The position numbers and the translations under genes are program-made. The notes beneath the pieces were generated by a model. It was not told the origin of the DNA and made no database searches. It saw only the letters and a list, made by a program, of their open reading frames with translations. Below, piece by piece: positions 5,301 through 7,092 of a stretch of DNA of 7,092 bases. Each line of letters starts with the position of its first letter. The stretch's first letter is position 1. Source of the DNA: Deltaproteobacteria bacterium (GTDB lineage Bacteria; Desulfobacterota; GWC2-55-46; JAUVFY01); NCBI GenBank assembly GCA_030594025.1, contig JAUVFY010000062.1, forward strand, positions 1-7,092, given 5' to 3'.

Positions 5301-6104
5301 ATGAACTCACTCAAACTCAGAACGGAACGCCCGAGAAAGGCGACCTTGGGGCCGAGGGCTACGGGCTCGCTCATGTTAGGGTTGGTCATGACATTTGTTG
5401 TGCTGTTGCCTGCAGGTAGCTACCCCTCAGGGCCGTTAACCGAGGATTTCTCCGGGCCATTGGGACCGGACGGCATACCCCGGGGTTGGGAAACCCTTGA
5501 GTTCCCCAAGATAAAAAGACACACCACCTACAGCGTGGAAAGGGAAAACGATAATGATTATCTCAGGGCCGAGTCCAACAACTCTGCATCCGGCATATAT
5601 AAAGAGGTGGCCATCAACCTCGCGGAGTACCCGGTTTTGAGCTGGAGGTGGAAGATAGAGGGGATAATCGAGAAGGGCGACGCAACGAAGAAAGCAGGGG
5701 ACGACTACGCGGCCAGGGTCTACGTGACCTTCGAGTACGACCCGGAAACAACCCCGTTTGTCGAAAGGTTGAAGTACAGGGTGGCGGGTCTTATTTACGG
5801 AAAGTTGCCCGCAAATGCCATTAACTACATATGGGCCAACAGGCTCCCGAAGGGTGAGCACATAGTCAACCCGTTCACCGAAAAGGCCATAATGGTGGCC
5901 GTTGAGAGCGGGGCCGGGCTTGCGGGCGAATGGGTCGAAGAAAAGAGGAACGTCTACGAGGACTACAGGGAGTTTTTCGGGGCCGAGCCGCCCAGGGTCG
6001 TGGGCATAGCCATTATGACGGACTCCGACAACACGGGCCAGCGGGCCATGGCCTGTTACGACGATATAGTCTTTAGTCGGGGGAGCGAACAAGGAAGTGA
6101 CTAA
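5301..6104 (+). CDS. DUF3047 family exported protein
   Basis: The 267-residue product resembles the DUF3047 family, secreted or periplasmic proteins of unknown function found mainly in Gram-negative bacteria. Residues 1-22 are basic, 24-38 hydrophobic (MLGLVMTFVVLLPA), then a likely signal-peptidase region near PAGSYPSG, so Sec export to the periplasm is inferred. The mature part is rich in predicted beta strands with conserved-looking blocks: PVLSWRWKIEG at 111-121, KAGDDYAARVYVTFEY at 131-146, NYIWANRLPKG at 175-185, NVYEDYREFFG at 217-227 and VGIAIMTDSDNTG at 234-246, ending in CYDDIVF. No catalytic signature is recognised; a ligand-binding beta-sandwich is possible. ATG at 5301 is preferred; ATG at 5373 would keep only the hydrophobic part of the signal. 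No Shine-Dalgarno is seen for either. Its stop overlaps the next gene's GTG by 8 bp, so the two are probably translated in a coupled way. Confidence 0.82.
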   Translation: MNSLKLRTERPRKATLGPRATGSLMLGLVMTFVVLLPAGSYPSGPLTEDFSGPLGPDGIPRGWETLEFPKIKRHTTYSVERENDNDYLRAESNNSASGIYKEVAINLAEYPVLSWRWKIEGIIEKGDATKKAGDDYAARVYVTFEYDPETTPFVERLKYRVAGLIYGKLPANAINYIWANRLPKGEHIVNPFTEKAIMVAVESGAGLAGEWVEEKRNVYEDYREFFGAEPPRVVGIAIMTDSDNTGQRAMACYDDIVFSRGSEQGSD

Positions 6105-7092
6105 AGTAAAAAAAGAAAAAAAAGGAAAGAAGACGGCTCTGGCCGGGCCGCTCCTTGCCAGGTCTGATATAGAGATACTCAAGCTTGTAGAAAGGGGTGA
6201 AACCAACCGGCAGATAGGCACGGCCCTGGGCATATCCGCCTCTAACGTGGGCTACAGGCTCGGCAAAATCATGAAGACCCTAAGGGTCAGGTCCAGGGCC
6301 GGGGCCTTAAGGAAGGCCGAAGCCATGGGTATTATCCCCGCCAGGGAGTATGCCGCTTCGAGAGGGCCGAAGGTAAAGGTCGGCATAGTCGGCGGCGGCA
6401 GGGGGGGCTCGGCCATGCTGGATATCTTCAGGGATAACCCTTTTGTCGAGGTCTCGTGGCTCGTGGAGAAGGACCCCGGGGCCAGGGGGGTTGAGCTCGC
6501 CAGAAGGCTCAAGATACCCGTTTCAAAGGACTTTAAAAGTATCGTTGAAAAGGACGCCGACGTGGTGGTAAACCTCACCGGCTCTTCCAGGGTCAGGGAA
6601 GAACTCGAAGGCATCATGCCCCCCAATACGGAACTCGTGGGGGCCCTCTCGGCAAGGCTCATGTGGCAGTTCATCGAGGAGAGGACAAAAGAGCACGTCG
6701 AGAGGGAAAGGGCCCTTAAAGGCTATGAAACACTTTATGAGCTCGGGCTCCTCATAGAGTCGAGCGACAGCATAAAGGAAGCCGGAGCGGCGATAGTGGA
6801 CTACGCGACAAAACTCACAGGGGCCCCCGCGGGCTCGCTCGCCATCTTCGATGAAAAGGGCTCGGAGATGTACATGGTGGCCTCAAAAGGGTTCGGTAAG
6901 AGATTTAAGAAACAGGTGCACTGGAAGTTAAGAAAAGGGGGGATTACGAGCGTCATATTGAACCAGCAGGGCCCGCTTCACATCGAGGACCTGAAGGAGG
7001 AGCCGAGGCTGAACCCACTGCTCGTTAAAGAGGGCGTAAGGACGCTTCTCGCCGCGCCCCTGACCGTGGAAAAGAGGATCGTGGGCATACTC
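6097..7092 (+). CDS. Multidomain sensor/regulator: LuxR-type HTH, Rossmann-like domain, GAF domain; 3' end beyond window
   Basis: An open frame of 332 codons runs from GTG 6097 past the window end. After a Lys-rich start (MTKVKKEKKGKK), residues about 19-80 match a GerE/LuxR HTH: LARSDIEILKLVERGETNRQIGTALGIS-type spacing, with I40, L44, S47, V51 and I58 at consensus positions and a closing LRKAEAMGII. Residues 92-185 look like a Rossmann nucleotide-binding unit: VKVGIVGGGRGG at 93-104, an acidic end to strand 2 (WLVEKD, 121-126), and ADVVVNLTGSS at 154-164. A charged helical linker (187-212) leads to a GAF domain from about 214, with SLAIFDEKGSEMYMVASKGF at 247-266 and VRTLLAAPLTVEKRIVGIL at 314-332. 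GAF usually precedes an output such as a histidine kinase, phosphatase or cyclase, which would lie outside. GTG overlaps the DUF3047 stop by 8 bp; GGGAG at 6081-6085 may serve as ribosome site. The ligand is unknown. Confidence 0.85.
   Translation, partial: MTKVKKEKKGKKTALAGPLLARSDIEILKLVERGETNRQIGTALGISASNVGYRLGKIMKTLRVRSRAGALRKAEAMGIIPAREYAASRGPKVKVGIVGGGRGGSAMLDIFRDNPFVEVSWLVEKDPGARGVELARRLKIPVSKDFKSIVEKDADVVVNLTGSSRVREELEGIMPPNTELVGALSARLMWQFIEERTKEHVERERALKGYETLYELGLLIESSDSIKEAGAAIVDYATKLTGAPAGSLAIFDEKGSEMYMVASKGFGKRFKKQVHWKLRKGGITSVILNQQGPLHIEDLKEEPRLNPLLVKEGVRTLLAAPLTVEKRIVGIL
6108..6123 (+). other. Adjacent A7 and A8 homopolymers at the sensor gene start
   Basis: A7 at 6108-6114 and A8 at 6116-6123, separated by one G, lie within codons 4-9 of the sensor gene and just after the upstream stop. 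Both encode lysines in frame. Runs of this length are prone to polymerase or ribosome slippage; a one-base change would kill or re-phase the downstream frame. Confidence 0.5.

Noticed and set aside
5301..5420. Twin-arginine signal peptide on the DUF3047 protein (tempting because tat genes are nearby)
   Set aside because: The n-region has RPRK but no consecutive-arginine S/T-R-R-x-F-L-K motif; a Sec signal fits better.
5436..6233. Minus-strand open frame antisense to DUF3047 and the sensor start
   Set aside because: The + strand products match known families; the antisense product has no family features.
6252..6674. Minus-strand 140-codon frame across the Rossmann region
   Set aside because: It is the mirror of a + strand gene with clear HTH, Rossmann and GAF motifs that stays open through it.

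Overview
The window comes from a Gram-negative bacterium of moderately high GC content with a strong taste for AGG (Arg) and ATA (Ile) codons. The GyrB carries the long extra segment in its C-terminal half that is typical of proteobacterial-type gyrases. A DUF3047 secreted protein and a long multidomain GAF sensor also point to a deltaproteobacterial (Desulfobacterota-like) or neighbouring lineage. This placement is inference. Nothing here marks a phage, plasmid or insertion sequence; it looks like chromosomal housekeeping DNA with unusual intergenic sequence.

Layout. Bases 1-991 (+) hold the end of a tatA/tatB gene followed at 11 nt by tatC, a twin-arginine export operon. Bases 992-1222 are a convergent intergenic region. 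It opens with an extreme G-run tract and a GNRA-capped hairpin, and continues into a tandem array of about 40 bp units. The last unit of that array overlaps the stop codon of the next, oppositely oriented gene. Bases 1223-4555 (-) hold gyrB (TTG start) and, 48 nt downstream of it, a NYN-domain nuclease fused to a C-terminal cold-shock-like domain. Bases 4556-4756 are a divergent regulatory region: AT-rich next to gyrB, with alternating G4/C4 blocks next to the rightward operon. Bases 4757-7092 (+) hold three closely packed genes: a YkuK/DUF458 RNase H-like protein, a DUF3047 exported protein, and the first 332 codons of a sensor/regulator joining a LuxR-type HTH, a Rossmann-like domain and a GAF domain. 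The last gene runs off the window and is easily missed because it has no stop here.

How the genes fit together. TatA/B and TatC form the Tat translocase. GyrB is the ATPase subunit of DNA gyrase; the NYN-CSD protein is probably co-transcribed with it and is likely an RNA-directed nuclease. The rightward trio overlaps or nearly abuts and is probably one transcript. Its joint role is not evident from sequence. The points that most deserve follow-up are the HTH-Rossmann-GAF architecture, the array that looks like repeated copies of the NYN gene's own 3' end, and the G-run tract behind tatC.
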